64,000 nucleotides of DNA from Alishewanella longhuensis (GCF_014653435.1 NZ_BNAO01000001.1:779739-843738); one strand, 5' to 3'. Shown: positions 8,519 through 16,959, counted from the first letter of the stretch. Program-made: numbers and translations. The notes: a model not told the origin generated them from the sequence alone.

Positions 8519-9943
8519 ATGCCAAGTAAAAGCTCAAACCCGCAACAGCGCGCCACGTCAGGTCCGTTATTAAAGACGTTATTGCGTCACTGGCGTAAGC
8601 GCAGTGTGTTGTTTTGGCAGGCACCTATCCCGCGGGTATGGTTAAGCTTAGCTATTTTGGTGTTATTGCTGAGTTTAATGACACTGCTAACGGCCAACTG
8701 GTTTTGGCCCAGCGCAGCAACCGCTAATGCTACGCCAGTACTACTTGCGCTAAGTATGCTCTGGGTATTGCATCTGTTGATTGGCTTGCTCTTAACCTGG
8801 CAGTTACGCCCGCTACAGCGAGAAATTGCTGCGTTAAATTTACATGCGCAGAATTTGCAAGATGGCAGCTTCAATACCAGCGCCAACCAGCAACAAATTA
8901 GGGTTTTAGCCCCTCTGGCTGCGCAGTTACAGCAAATGACGGCTGAGCTTAGGCTACAACGCAGTAGTTTATATCAGCGGGAACTCTTGCTGGATACCTT
9001 AGTGCAGGCCAACCCCGGCGCCCTTATCCTCACCAATGCTGCTGGGCGAGTACTAATGACCAATCCACCCGCCCGGCAACTGCTTAATCACGGTAAAGAT
9101 TTTAATGGCAGCGATCTACAGCGTTATACCCAAGCTTTACCCGAGCTGGCCGAGGCGATTCAGCATAACCAGGCCGGGCTGGTAAGGCTTGCCGGCAAGC
9201 AGGCGGCGGTTTGGCATTTAGCCATCAGTCAGTTTCAATTGCATAATCAGCAGCATCATTTGTATTTACTAAAACCCTTAAGTCGCGAACTGGCCCGCGA
9301 AGAACTCAATGCCTGGAAAACGCTGCTTAGGGTCATTAGCCATGAATTAAATAATACGCTGGCCCCGCTCTCGTCATTAGCTTACTCGGGGCAAGTATTA
9401 GCCGGGCGGCAGCAACAAGCTGAGTTATCTGCAATTTTTAATACCATCAGCGAACGTTGTCAGGCGCTTAACCAATTTTTACAAGACTATATTCGTTTTG
9501 CGAAATTGCCGGCACCGACGCTGGGGCCGGTAAATTGGCCGCAGCTGATTAATCAACTGCAAGATCAATACGAGTTTGAATTAGTCGGTGAGTTGCCAAA
9601 AAGAATTTGGCTCGCTGATCAAAGCCAGCTAAGTCAGTTGTTACTTAACCTATTAAAAAATGCCCATGAAACTGGCTGCTCACCTGAGCAGATAACGTTA
9701 AGCTTTAGCGAGAGCCCCAAATTACTACAACTTTACCTACAAGATCAGGGCGGCGGCATTGCCGCCGATATTATGCAGCAAGCATTACTGCCTTTTTACA
9801 CCACCAAAGCCACGGGCTCCGGCATAGGTTTAACGCTGTGCCGTGATATTATTGAAGCGCATGGCGGCGACTTGCTACTGCAGAATGAGCAAGGTGGGTT
9901 ACGGGTTACGTTGACACTGCCAACGAGACACAGCGGATTTTGA
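8519..9943 (+). CDS. Sensor histidine kinase (NtrY-like)
   Basis: 474 residues. Two transmembrane helices (about 40-62 and 73-95) joined by a very short loop, so there is almost no periplasmic sensor; the signal may be read in the membrane or from the transporter. Then a HAMP-like/coiled segment, a PAS-like region (about 155-255), the H-box VISHELNNTLAPLSS with H275, N-box LLLNLLKNAHE, and G-boxes DQGGGIA and TGSGIGLTLCRDII. All catalytic motifs are present. An in-frame stop just upstream fixes the ATG at 8519; an AGGA lies rather far (about 18 bases) upstream, so translation may be modest. Last gene of the unit; its stop codon lies in the hairpin at 9927-9955. Confidence 0.92.
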   Translation: MPSKSSNPQQRATSGPLLKTLLRHWRKRSVLFWQAPIPRVWLSLAILVLLLSLMTLLTANWFWPSAATANATPVLLALSMLWVLHLLIGLLLTWQLRPLQREIAALNLHAQNLQDGSFNTSANQQQIRVLAPLAAQLQQMTAELRLQRSSLYQRELLLDTLVQANPGALILTNAAGRVLMTNPPARQLLNHGKDFNGSDLQRYTQALPELAEAIQHNQAGLVRLAGKQAAVWHLAISQFQLHNQQHHLYLLKPLSRELAREELNAWKTLLRVISHELNNTLAPLSSLAYSGQVLAGRQQQAELSAIFNTISERCQALNQFLQDYIRFAKLPAPTLGPVNWPQLINQLQDQYEFELVGELPKRIWLADQSQLSQLLLNLLKNAHETGCSPEQITLSFSESPKLLQLYLQDQGGGIAADIMQQALLPFYTTKATGSGIGLTLCRDIIEAHGGDLLLQNEQGGLRVTLTLPTRHSGF

Positions 9944-9955
9944 ATCCGCTGTGTC
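9927..9955. repeat. 13-bp hairpin resembling the tRNA-Leu(CAA) anticodon arm
   Basis: Perfect 13-base inverted repeat (9927-9939 and 9943-9955) with loop TTG, spanning the kinase stop codon. No T-run follows, so it is a poor classic terminator. Read on the minus strand, 23 of 25 bases match tRNA-Leu(CAA) positions 13473-13497, including the whole anticodon loop and 19 bases without mismatch. It may be an mRNA-stabilising hairpin, or a remnant of a site-specific recombination event. Confidence 0.6.
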
Positions 9956-10004
9956 TATCAGCGACAACATTAGTTATCAAACGCAGCGGTACCTTTTGAA
10001 TTAT

Positions 10005-10910
10005 TTAATCTTCTTTAAATATTTCATACCGTGTTACCAGATAATCAATAAAGTTGCGAACTGAGGGTAGCATCCCCCGACGTGTAGGAAATACGAGGTG
10101 GATAATTTCGCGCTTTACTTCCCATTCTGGCAGTAATCTAATGAGTTGGCCGCTCTCAATAAAACGCCCCACCATCAGCAGCGGCAGCTGCGCTACCCCA
10201 ACACCCGCTAATACGGCGGCTTGTACAGCGACCATATCGGTAGTAATCAGCCTGGGTTGATAATAGATTTTTACCTCAGAACCTTGCTCAGAGGTTAGTA
10301 ACCAAGCATGTTGTTCGTGTGGTGTCCCTCTGCTAATACTAGGCCATTTTGAGAGCGCGACAGGAGATATCGGCATCCCCAGCTTTTTAACTAAGTTCGG
10401 CGCGGCAACCAGGCACTGGCCGCGATCTGACAGCACTCTCATGGCAAGTTCGGAATCTTCAAGCGGAGGTGGCCGAACGCGAATGGCTAAATCCAAGCCT
10501 TCTCCCAATACGTCAACCCGACGGTTAGTCGCCTCAAGCTGAATATTAATTTGCGGGTATAACACCATAAAGTCAGCAAGCATGTCGCTAATATGAAAAT
10601 GCAACAAGCCGATAGGGCAGCTTAATTTTATGGTGCCACAAGGTTCGGCTCTTAACTCATCAATGGCCTGTTGGGCGGCTTCTGCCTCAATTAACATGGC
10701 TTTGCAATGCTCGTAGTAGCGTTGCCCTACCTCAGTGATGGCAAAGTGCCGTGTTGAACGGGTTATTAATCTTACGCCCAAGCGGTTTTCTAAACTGGCC
10801 GTGCGGCGACTTAGCTTTGATTTAGGAATGCTTAAAGCGCGCTCGGCAGCAGCGAAGCCGCCAGCGTCTACTATTTTTACGAAATAGTATAAGTCATTTA
10901 GATCTTGCAT
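10005..10910 (-). CDS. LysR family transcriptional regulator
   Basis: 301 residues, normal LysR length: winged helix-turn-helix at about 1-60 (YYFVKIVDAGGFAAAERAL, SRRTASLENRLGVRLITRSTR) and an effector-binding domain (about 90-300). The sequence belongs to the large group of LysR proteins with short GLDLAIRV.PP motifs that often govern divergent redox or detoxification genes. GGAGAG precedes the ATG. It is divergent from the pirin gene at 11027 and the 116-base gap contains GTTC-N8-GAAC (10928-10943), a T-N11-A-type dyad suited to LysR binding. Pirin regulation is inferred from this layout. Confidence 0.9.
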   Translation of the reverse strand: MQDLNDLYYFVKIVDAGGFAAAERALSIPKSKLSRRTASLENRLGVRLITRSTRHFAITEVGQRYYEHCKAMLIEAEAAQQAIDELRAEPCGTIKLSCPIGLLHFHISDMLADFMVLYPQINIQLEATNRRVDVLGEGLDLAIRVRPPPLEDSELAMRVLSDRGQCLVAAPNLVKKLGMPISPVALSKWPSISRGTPHEQHAWLLTSEQGSEVKIYYQPRLITTDMVAVQAAVLAGVGVAQLPLLMVGRFIESGQLIRLLPEWEVKREIIHLVFPTRRGMLPSVRNFIDYLVTRYEIFKED

Positions 10911-10927
10911 AAATCTCTCCGGCAGCT

Positions 10928-10943
10928 GTTCTATAAATGGAAC
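10928..10943. promoter_or_regulatory. Possible LysR operator
   Basis: GTTC-TATAAATG-GAAC, an imperfectly centred dyad in the gap between the divergent LysR and pirin genes, with the T-N11-A spacing typical of LysR boxes. Similar TTC-N9-GAA dyads lie upstream of doxX and the third pirin. Short and A+T-rich, so the call is tentative. Confidence 0.35.
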
Positions 10944-11026
10944 GGTGAAACCTATTTTAGCTCACTAGTCGCTATTTGCTTAATTATTTACAATTAATGC
11001 GTTCAATAATTCAGCAAGGTGGCGTT

Positions 11027-11884
11027 ATGAAAAAAGTACTGGCGATACACAAGGCTCCAGCTGAGCACTGGGTAGGTAACGGCTTTCCGGTGCGTTCGAT
11101 GTTCTCATATCAAACTCATGGTCAGGAGATAAGCCCTTTTTTGCTCTTGGATCACGCTGGCCCTGCCTACTTTGAAAAAACGGCACAGGCCCGTGGCGTT
11201 GGGCAGCATCCACATCGCGGTTTTGAAACCGTCACGATCGTCTATAACGGTGAAGTTGCGCACCGTGATTCTACCGGACAGGGTGGGGTGATTAAAGCGG
11301 GAGATGTGCAGTGGATGACGGCTGGCGCCGGGATAATTCATGATGAGTTTCACTCTGCAGCGTTTCGCGCATCCGGCGGCGTTTTAGAAATGGTGCAGTT
11401 ATGGGTGAATTTGCCCGCTGAGCATAAATTGACAACGCCTGGTTATCAGGAAATCAAGAGTGAGCAAATCCCTGTTGTTGCTATGCCCGGTGGCGCAGGC
11501 CGTGTCAGAGTTATTGCTGGCAACTATGCAGACAAAGGCGGCGCTGCAGCAACCCATAGCCCAATGCAGGTGTGGGATATTGCTATGCATGGAGGTGCGG
11601 AGACTACGTTTACGTTACCTGAGGGCTGGAACGTAATGCTGTTACTGTTAGCCGGTGATCTTAAGGTAAACAACATTACGTTGCAGCAAAGTCAGCTGGC
11701 GATACTGGATAGTGAGGGCACTGCGGTAGTGCTGAAAGCTGGCTCAGATACCCGTTTGCTGCTGTTAAGCGGTGAACCCTTGCATGAGCCGATTGTTGGC
11801 TATGGCCCTTTTGTGATGAACACGCAAGCACAAATTCGGCAAGCGATAAGCGACTATCAAAACGGTAAATTTGGCCAAATCTGA
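11027..11884 (+). CDS. Pirin family protein (first)
   Basis: 285 residues from the ATG at 11027 (AAGGTGG upstream); a longer frame starts at 10976 but has no conserved residues there. Pirins are two-domain cupin proteins; bacterial members bind Fe/metal and some act as quercetinases or redox sensors. The N-terminal cupin metal motifs are seen as HPHRGFETVTIV and, later, GAGIIHDEFH (His-His-Glu type), with the family hallmark WMTAGAGIIH. The C-terminal cupin is degenerate, ending YGPFVMNTQAQIRQAISDYQNGKFG, the typical pirin tail. Divergent from a LysR gene and followed by a YcaC-type hydrolase. It is the first of three pirins in the window. Confidence 0.93.
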   Translation: MKKVLAIHKAPAEHWVGNGFPVRSMFSYQTHGQEISPFLLLDHAGPAYFEKTAQARGVGQHPHRGFETVTIVYNGEVAHRDSTGQGGVIKAGDVQWMTAGAGIIHDEFHSAAFRASGGVLEMVQLWVNLPAEHKLTTPGYQEIKSEQIPVVAMPGGAGRVRVIAGNYADKGGAAATHSPMQVWDIAMHGGAETTFTLPEGWNVMLLLLAGDLKVNNITLQQSQLAILDSEGTAVVLKAGSDTRLLLLSGEPLHEPIVGYGPFVMNTQAQIRQAISDYQNGKFGQI

Positions 11885-11898
11885 CCTTAGCTGTTACC

Positions 11899-11923
11899 AA
11901 CCGGCTATTAAATTTAGCCGGTT
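11899..11923 (+). terminator. Hairpin after pirin gene
   Basis: Nine-base stem AACCGGCTA/TAGCCGGTT with a seven-base loop, 15 bases after the pirin stop. No T-run follows, so it may be a weak terminator or an mRNA 3' end stabiliser. Confidence 0.4.
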
Positions 11924-11967
11924 AACTGAACGCAGGTTTACCTGCATAATATAAAGAGGAACTCGCT

Positions 11968-12594
11968 ATGACTAAGCCCTATATTCGTCTGGATAAAGAC
12001 AATGCCGCAGTGCTGTTGGTAGATCATCAAACCGGTTTACTCTCACTGGTTCGTGATATTGATCCGGATAAATTCAAAAACAACGTGTTAGCGCTGGCTG
12101 ACTTGGCAAACTATTTTGGTTTACCCACGATTCTGACTACCAGCTTTGAGCAAGGGCCAAATGGCCCCCTGGTACCAGAATTAAAAGAGATGTTTCCGTC
12201 TGCGCCATATATTGCGCGTCCAGGGCAAATTAATGCCTGGGATAATGAAGACTTTGTTAATGCGGTAAAGGCTACGGGGAAAAAGCAGCTGATTATTGCC
12301 GGTGTAGTGACCGAAGTCTGTGTAGCCTTTCCGGCATTATCGGCGCTGGAGCAGGGGTATGAGGTTTTTATCGTCACCGATGCATCAGGCACCTTTAATC
12401 CAATGACGCGCGATGCGGCCTGGGATCGTATGAGTACGGCGGGTGCACAGTTGATGACTTGGTTTGGCACCGCCTGTGAGTTACATCGTGATTGGCGCAA
12501 TGATGTCGAAGGCCTGGGCACCTTGTTCTCAAATCATATTCCTGACTATCGTAACCTTATCAACAGCTTTACCACGCTAACAGCCGGTAAATAA
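11968..12594 (+). CDS. ycaC: YcaC-like cysteine hydrolase (isochorismatase fold)
   Basis: 208 residues, the same length as E. coli YcaC and strikingly similar to it from end to end. Isochorismatase-fold hydrolases use an Asp-Lys-Cys triad; here Asp in VDHQTGLL (about 20) and Cys in GVVTEVCVAFPAL (about 118) are clear, preceded by the cis-peptide GVV. The true substrate of YcaC is unknown, although several relatives act on small amides or isochorismate. GAGGA is positioned well upstream of ATG 11968. It lies between a pirin and an ABM-domain gene and is followed by a strong hairpin. Confidence 0.93.
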   Translation: MTKPYIRLDKDNAAVLLVDHQTGLLSLVRDIDPDKFKNNVLALADLANYFGLPTILTTSFEQGPNGPLVPELKEMFPSAPYIARPGQINAWDNEDFVNAVKATGKKQLIIAGVVTEVCVAFPALSALEQGYEVFIVTDASGTFNPMTRDAAWDRMSTAGAQLMTWFGTACELHRDWRNDVEGLGTLFSNHIPDYRNLINSFTTLTAGK

Positions 12595-12597
12595 AAT

Positions 12598-12632
12598 AAG
12601 CGCCCCTGCTGTTATTGTCAGCAGGGGCGCTT
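12598..12632 (+). terminator. Strong hairpin after ycaC
   Basis: Fourteen-base perfect stem (12598-12611 / 12619-12632), G+C-rich, with a seven-base loop, starting 4 bases after the ycaC stop. Only TTAAAG follows, so termination efficiency is uncertain, but it separates ycaC from the ABM gene. Confidence 0.6.
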
Positions 12633-12649
12633 AAAGTTAGGAGAGGCTC

Positions 12650-13222
12650 ATGACAGACGTTACGCAGGCGCTATCTGGAGTATCGGTCCTGATTAACCAT
12701 CAGGTGAAACCTCAGGCTATGGCGGCATATGAAAGCTGGTTGACCGATATCATTCGGGCATCAGCTCAATTTGACGGTCAGCAGGGGGGTACCATTATTA
12801 AGCCCGGTAAAGGACAGCATCAGTATGAAATAGTCGTGCGTTTTGCCTCAGAAAATGCTGCCGAATCCTGGCTTAAATCCGACGTCCGGCATAATTTGAT
12901 TACCCAAGTCGCACCTTCGCTAGCGCTACCTGAGAATGTAACAATATCTTCTGGCATTGATCACTGGTTTGAACCGTTAAACAGTGTTACCCCTCATCCG
13001 GTACGTTGGAAGCAATGGTTAGTGACCACTATAGTCATTTGTATTTTAACGATGTTAATCCCACCTGTGTTGCACCTTATATTCGATTGGTTACCATTGC
13101 TCGGTTACTGGGGGATCCGCCATTTTGTAAGTGCGGCGGTGATTGTAGGGCTGGTGATATATCTGGTGATGCCTCGATTGGTACCACTGATTGCAGGTTG
13201 GTTGTTTCAAAATCGTAACTAA
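12650..13222 (+). CDS. ABM-domain protein with C-terminal membrane helices
   Basis: 190 residues. The N-terminal part (about 8-100) resembles the antibiotic biosynthesis monooxygenase (ABM) ferredoxin-like fold found in small quinol or aromatic oxygenases and stress proteins (INHQVKPQAMAAYESWL). The C-terminal part has two hydrophobic helices (about 122-145 and 155-175), so the domain is likely tethered to the inner membrane facing the cytoplasm. TTAGGAGAGG is a very good ribosome-binding site. Being next to a pirin and a YcaC hydrolase supports, but does not prove, a role in handling quinones or reactive aromatics. Confidence 0.8.
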   Translation: MTDVTQALSGVSVLINHQVKPQAMAAYESWLTDIIRASAQFDGQQGGTIIKPGKGQHQYEIVVRFASENAAESWLKSDVRHNLITQVAPSLALPENVTISSGIDHWFEPLNSVTPHPVRWKQWLVTTIVICILTMLIPPVLHLIFDWLPLLGYWGIRHFVSAAVIVGLVIYLVMPRLVPLIAGWLFQNRN

Positions 13223-13282
13223 TATGGTTTTAAGCTTCTCTTACGTATTGTCGGTGTTGTGCCTGGTGTGACGTAATTATTA

Positions 13283-13356
13283 TGCTTAAGTTTGCACTAA
13301 CCATCGAGAAAGTAAGAGCTTGACAATAATCAGCTAAGTTGTTGCAAATTTAAGCA
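13283..13356. repeat. Imperfect 14-base inverted repeat pair
   Basis: TGCTTAAGTTTGCA (13283-13296) and TGCAAATTTAAGCA (13343-13356) are inverted copies with one mismatch, 46 bases apart, upstream of the tRNA promoter. No open frame lies between. Could be two operator half-sites or a vestige of a small element; no function can be assigned. Confidence 0.35.
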
Positions 13357-13393
13357 CTCGCGCCTACGCAGCGACAAAAGCAGCATAAAGCAC

Positions 13394-13421
13394 TTGCACA
13401 GTCTGCTATGCATCGTATAAT
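13394..13421 (+). promoter_or_regulatory. Sigma-70 promoter of tRNA-Leu
   Basis: TTGCAC (13394-13399), 16-base spacer and perfect TATAAT (13416-13421), about 30 bases before the mature tRNA 5' end. Strong, as expected for a stable RNA. Confidence 0.75.
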
Positions 13422-13451
13422 GCAGGCGTTTACCTCATAATATCCCTCAGT

Positions 13452-13538
13452 GCCTGGGTGGCGAAATCGGTAGACGCAGCGGATTCAAAATCCGCCGGGG
13501 GAAACTCCGTGTCGGTTCGAGTCCGACCCTAGGCACCA
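13452..13538 (+). tRNA. tRNA-Leu (anticodon CAA)
   Basis: 87 bases with encoded CCA. Acceptor stem GCCTGGG pairs with CCTAGGC (one G-T pair), D-arm with GGCGAAATCGGTAGACGC, anticodon loop TTCAAAA giving CAA (reads UUG), a class-II long variable arm (CGGGGGAAACTCCGTG) and a T-arm with GGTTCGAGTCC. It closely resembles E. coli tRNA-Leu(CAA). Single gene with its own promoter; a common integration target, and the A+T-rich patch starts right after it. Confidence 0.96.
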
Positions 13539-13738
13539 TATACTCCATGCTGATCACAGTATCCTATTTTTGGCTTGAGTCAGATAAAGGCTTAACTAAG
13601 TATTTAACCAATAATTTTGAAGTTCTATTAAATATTTCAAGCATTTTTGTTTTACATTCGCTATTTCAAATACATCTTTATCAGATGCTGTGAACGAAAC
13701 TTTGTAAAGTGATAAATCTTCAGCTAATTGCAAACGCA
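13539..13738. other. A+T-rich spacer after tRNA-Leu
   Basis: Clearly richer in A+T than the surrounding DNA. No open frame, direct repeat of the tRNA 3' end or integrase remnant was seen. Confidence 0.5.
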
Positions 13739-14569
13739 TTAAAGCATTTTATTCCACAAAGCTAACACTATCTGATTTGTCACTATAATCACTGTATGCA
13801 TAATGCCCTCCGCTTGCATCGCCACCTCGACCATCAGTGTGATTGGATTGTCATCTGTCATAAGATAGTAATACAGCATGGTCGCGGGCATAAAAAGTAC
13901 GAAGGCCAAGTTTAACTTATTGACGATCAACCCCCTGATACCGCTTTGCCGATACGCAGCTTTATAACCACCTGTGATCAATGTCAACGAAATTGACAAT
14001 GGTCCCAAAAAGCCTCCAAATACCATCATGCTGAATGGGATAAGCAAAAAAAGGTAATCTCCTTTTAGCGGAGCTATATTCGGCACCCATTTATTCACCA
14101 AAATATTGTAAGCAATGTAAACTGATACTATTGCAGCGATGATGAAATGGAAGGTGTTAGTTGACCGGTAGTTTTTTTCAATAACCATTTTGGTAATTTC
14201 ATCGCGGTAAAAATATGACGCGACTCCCATCGCACAAAATGGCAACAGTAGGATGTATGGCGAGGTAAGTAAATATTCGCATAGCTCTATAAAAATAAAT
14301 CCAGATGCAATGATCGACACAATAGCAACAATTAGAATGATAAAAGTCGCAAGCCCGTCACTCTCGTTTGATTTGGAAACTCTCGGTACCACTGGGTCGT
14401 AAACTGTTGTGGTTACTTCATAAGTATTATTTGCATCTTCCAGGAAACCACGATAGAACGATCGTATTATTTTCAATAAAAAAATACTACACGCTATGGC
14501 CGCTCCCCCGATAAACGGAATGCAGTAAAACGGCATAAGTTGATTGTCTCTAATCTTTCCAAGTTTCAT
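13739..14569 (-). CDS. Unrecognised multi-pass membrane protein
   Basis: 276 residues; no family recognised. About seven hydrophobic segments can be counted (roughly 13-33, 74-95, 101-118, 139-160, 172-200, 215-235, 255-272). A hydrophilic loop at about 35-72 contains a Thr-rich TYEVTTTVYDPVVP stretch. Start supported by AAGGA 5 bases before the ATG. Codon use and base composition are more A+T-rich than the neighbours and it sits alone beside a tRNA, both consistent with horizontal acquisition. Convergent to nothing; probably monocistronic. Confidence 0.7.
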   Translation of the reverse strand: MKLGKIRDNQLMPFYCIPFIGGAAIACSIFLLKIIRSFYRGFLEDANNTYEVTTTVYDPVVPRVSKSNESDGLATFIILIVAIVSIIASGFIFIELCEYLLTSPYILLLPFCAMGVASYFYRDEITKMVIEKNYRSTNTFHFIIAAIVSVYIAYNILVNKWVPNIAPLKGDYLFLLIPFSMMVFGGFLGPLSISLTLITGGYKAAYRQSGIRGLIVNKLNLAFVLFMPATMLYYYLMTDDNPITLMVEVAMQAEGIMHTVIIVTNQIVLALWNKML

Positions 14570-14949
14570 ATTGAGTCCTTACCCAAGTCGGCTCGCAACA
14601 ACGCACGCTTTTTAGTTGTGTTATAACATATAAGTTTTAGTGCTAGTATAATTATATTTATACATCAGTTGCTTATCCAAGCACACCAATTTCACAGTAA
14701 GCGCTGCAGCAGCCACACCTTGCAAATTAAAAAATATGATAATCCCCCCTGTTTGTTGGGAAGCTGCAGAAATTGTTGTGAGCTAGAGCAGTCTTTAGCC
14801 TGAAAATATTAAAACCTGAAATGGATAAACAAGACAATACCGGTGGCGCCGCGATATCGATGGCAGCGGTTGTTGAGATAGCAGATATTGCGCGTTAAAA
14901 TGAGCATCGCTAAATTTGTATTAACTTAAAAGATACAGCGTGAAGGATT
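14570..14949. other. 380-base intergenic region
   Basis: Separates the membrane-protein gene from the divergent S9 peptidase gene. A+T-rich near 14620-14670. A 25-codon frame at 14821-14898 has no support. No RNA gene or clear promoter recognised. Confidence 0.5.
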
Positions 14950-16902
14950 ATGCGACTATTTACCTTTATCGGTCTAATGACCATCTTATGTTGCCATGTG
15001 GTTAAGGCAGCAACGCCCACTGCTATTCCTGAGTATGCTTCTACTGAAATACCCGTATCGGCGTTTGCCAGTGATGCAACAGCGGATCTGCTGGCCTTGT
15101 CTCCTGATGGCAGTAAAATTGCGATGTTGCAAACCTATAGTAAGGATGACGAGCAGCTTGTGCTGGTTAACTTAGTGAATTTAGCCACTGAGCAAAATAA
15201 ATTCTTGGTTAAGGCAAACCGCCAGGAGTTAAGAATTTATGCCTTACTTTGGGCGAATAATACGCAGCTTTTAATGAAAGCCACTTATGCATCAAATCGG
15301 GGAGGTGTCCCCGTTTCGGAAAGTCGTTTGATGGTTATTGATGTTGAAACGGGCGAGCATCGTAATGTCATCAGTAATCGTTTGCAGCGTAAAATGCAGC
15401 GTATACCGCAATTTCAATCCAATATTATAGCGCTGATGCCTGAAGATGAGCAGCATTTACTACTGGCATTAGATGGTTTGTATGATGATTCCGGTGTCAG
15501 TGCTGTTAAAATTAATCTTAGTACTGAGCGCTTTTCGGTAATAGCCTCGGGACGAAAAAACCTTATAGATTGGCTTGCTGATCGTCAGCACCAACCTCGC
15601 ATTGCTATTTTTCGTGATGGGGCAGAATATTGGATTTCGGAGCGGTTAACAGGCAATAAGTTTCGTGAACTCTGGCGCTTTGAAGCCTTTTCCGAGCAGC
15701 AAATTTGGCCGCTAGGTTTTGACCACGAGCCCAATATTTTGTATGTCTCGGCCTACCATGATGGACGCTTGGCGATATTCAAAGTTGATCTTTCTGATGC
15801 CGCTTTACCGCTAACGTTAATGAAAGCCAATGAGCAATATGATCTGCCTGAAACCATAACGTACTCTTGGCAAGATAAAGAAGTGATTGAACTGGGTAAT
15901 GTATACGTTAGTGAGAAACACCGGGTATTTCAGCAATCGCTTGATAGGGCCTTGCCCGACACACATAACCGTATTGTCAGCCAGAGCTATGATGAAAATC
16001 GCTATATAGTGCTGGCGAGCAGTGAAACGGATGCGGGTAGTTACTTATTGGGGGATAAAACCACTAAGAGTTTGGAATACTTATTACCGAAGTATGAACA
16101 ATTGCCACCAGAGCAGATGGTGGCTAAAACGAAGATCCGCTACAAAGCCCGAGATGGCTTAACCATAGAGGGTTTTTTAAGTACACCGAAAGCGCAGCCA
16201 GCTGGGCCTATTCCGAGTATTATCTTCCCTCATGGCGGCCCTATTTCATTTGATAATGAAGATTTTGATTATTGGACTCAGTTTTTTGTTAATCGCGGGT
16301 ATGCAGTATTACAAATGAATTTTAGAGGCTCAGCCGGTTATGGCTTTGACTTTATGCAATTGGGACTGCGGGGTTGGGGCTTGCAAATGCAAGATGATGT
16401 GGAAGACGGCACTCAGTGGCTTGTTGAACAGGGAATTGCAGATGCAAACCGGATTTGTATCGTAGGTGCCAGCTATGGAGGTTATGCAGCCTTGATGGGC
16501 ATTGTTCGCTCGCCAGCACGCTATAAGTGTGCGATTAGTTTTGCTGGCGTGACCGACGTAGAGGCCTTAGTGCGAGGTAGCCGTCATTTTACTAATTATG
16601 AAATTGTAAAAAAACAAATAGGTGATGATTACCGGGCTTTGCGCCAGCGTTCACCGTTAACGCATGCTAAAGCCATCACTATTCCAGTATTGTTGTTACA
16701 CGGCGACCATGATAGGTCGGTGCCAGTGCAGCAGAGTCGGAGTATGTTTAAAGCCCTACAGGAACATAATCAACAAGCGCAGTATATCGAGTTAGAAAAG
16801 GGCGATCATTATCTAAGTACGCATAACCATAGGTTAATAGCTTTTACTGCGATAGAGCAATTTTTAAAACAGCATTTATCCACACAGAATAAAGATCAAT
16901 AA
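14950..16902 (+). CDS. S9 family (prolyl oligopeptidase-type) peptidase, first
   Basis: 650 residues with an N-terminal signal peptide (hydrophobic to about residue 20, ending VVKAA), so periplasmic. The first 390 residues are a beta-propeller-like region; the last 260 form the alpha/beta-hydrolase. Catalytic triad visible: Ser508 in GASYGG, Asp588 in HGDHDRSVP, His620 in KGDHYLS. The HGGP oxyanion motif (FPHGGPISF) is present. Such secreted acylaminoacyl/dipeptidyl peptidases release dipeptides or acyl-amino acids from peptides, fitting a protein-degrading marine heterotroph. GAAGGA precedes ATG. Monocistronic; 39% or so of the way along is a non-conserved linker. A second, distinct S9 peptidase is at 31777. 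Confidence 0.92.
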   Translation: MRLFTFIGLMTILCCHVVKAATPTAIPEYASTEIPVSAFASDATADLLALSPDGSKIAMLQTYSKDDEQLVLVNLVNLATEQNKFLVKANRQELRIYALLWANNTQLLMKATYASNRGGVPVSESRLMVIDVETGEHRNVISNRLQRKMQRIPQFQSNIIALMPEDEQHLLLALDGLYDDSGVSAVKINLSTERFSVIASGRKNLIDWLADRQHQPRIAIFRDGAEYWISERLTGNKFRELWRFEAFSEQQIWPLGFDHEPNILYVSAYHDGRLAIFKVDLSDAALPLTLMKANEQYDLPETITYSWQDKEVIELGNVYVSEKHRVFQQSLDRALPDTHNRIVSQSYDENRYIVLASSETDAGSYLLGDKTTKSLEYLLPKYEQLPPEQMVAKTKIRYKARDGLTIEGFLSTPKAQPAGPIPSIIFPHGGPISFDNEDFDYWTQFFVNRGYAVLQMNFRGSAGYGFDFMQLGLRGWGLQMQDDVEDGTQWLVEQGIADANRICIVGASYGGYAALMGIVRSPARYKCAISFAGVTDVEALVRGSRHFTNYEIVKKQIGDDYRALRQRSPLTHAKAITIPVLLLHGDHDRSVPVQQSRSMFKALQEHNQQAQYIELEKGDHYLSTHNHRLIAFTAIEQFLKQHLSTQNKDQ

Positions 16903-16959
16903 AAACAATAATTTGCACAGTAAGCTGGGCGTTAAAGAGAGTAAACTGAACTGCGAACG

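Noticed and set aside
14821-14898. 25-codon frame upstream of the S9 peptidase
   Set aside because: No ribosome-binding site, no similarity recognised, chance length.
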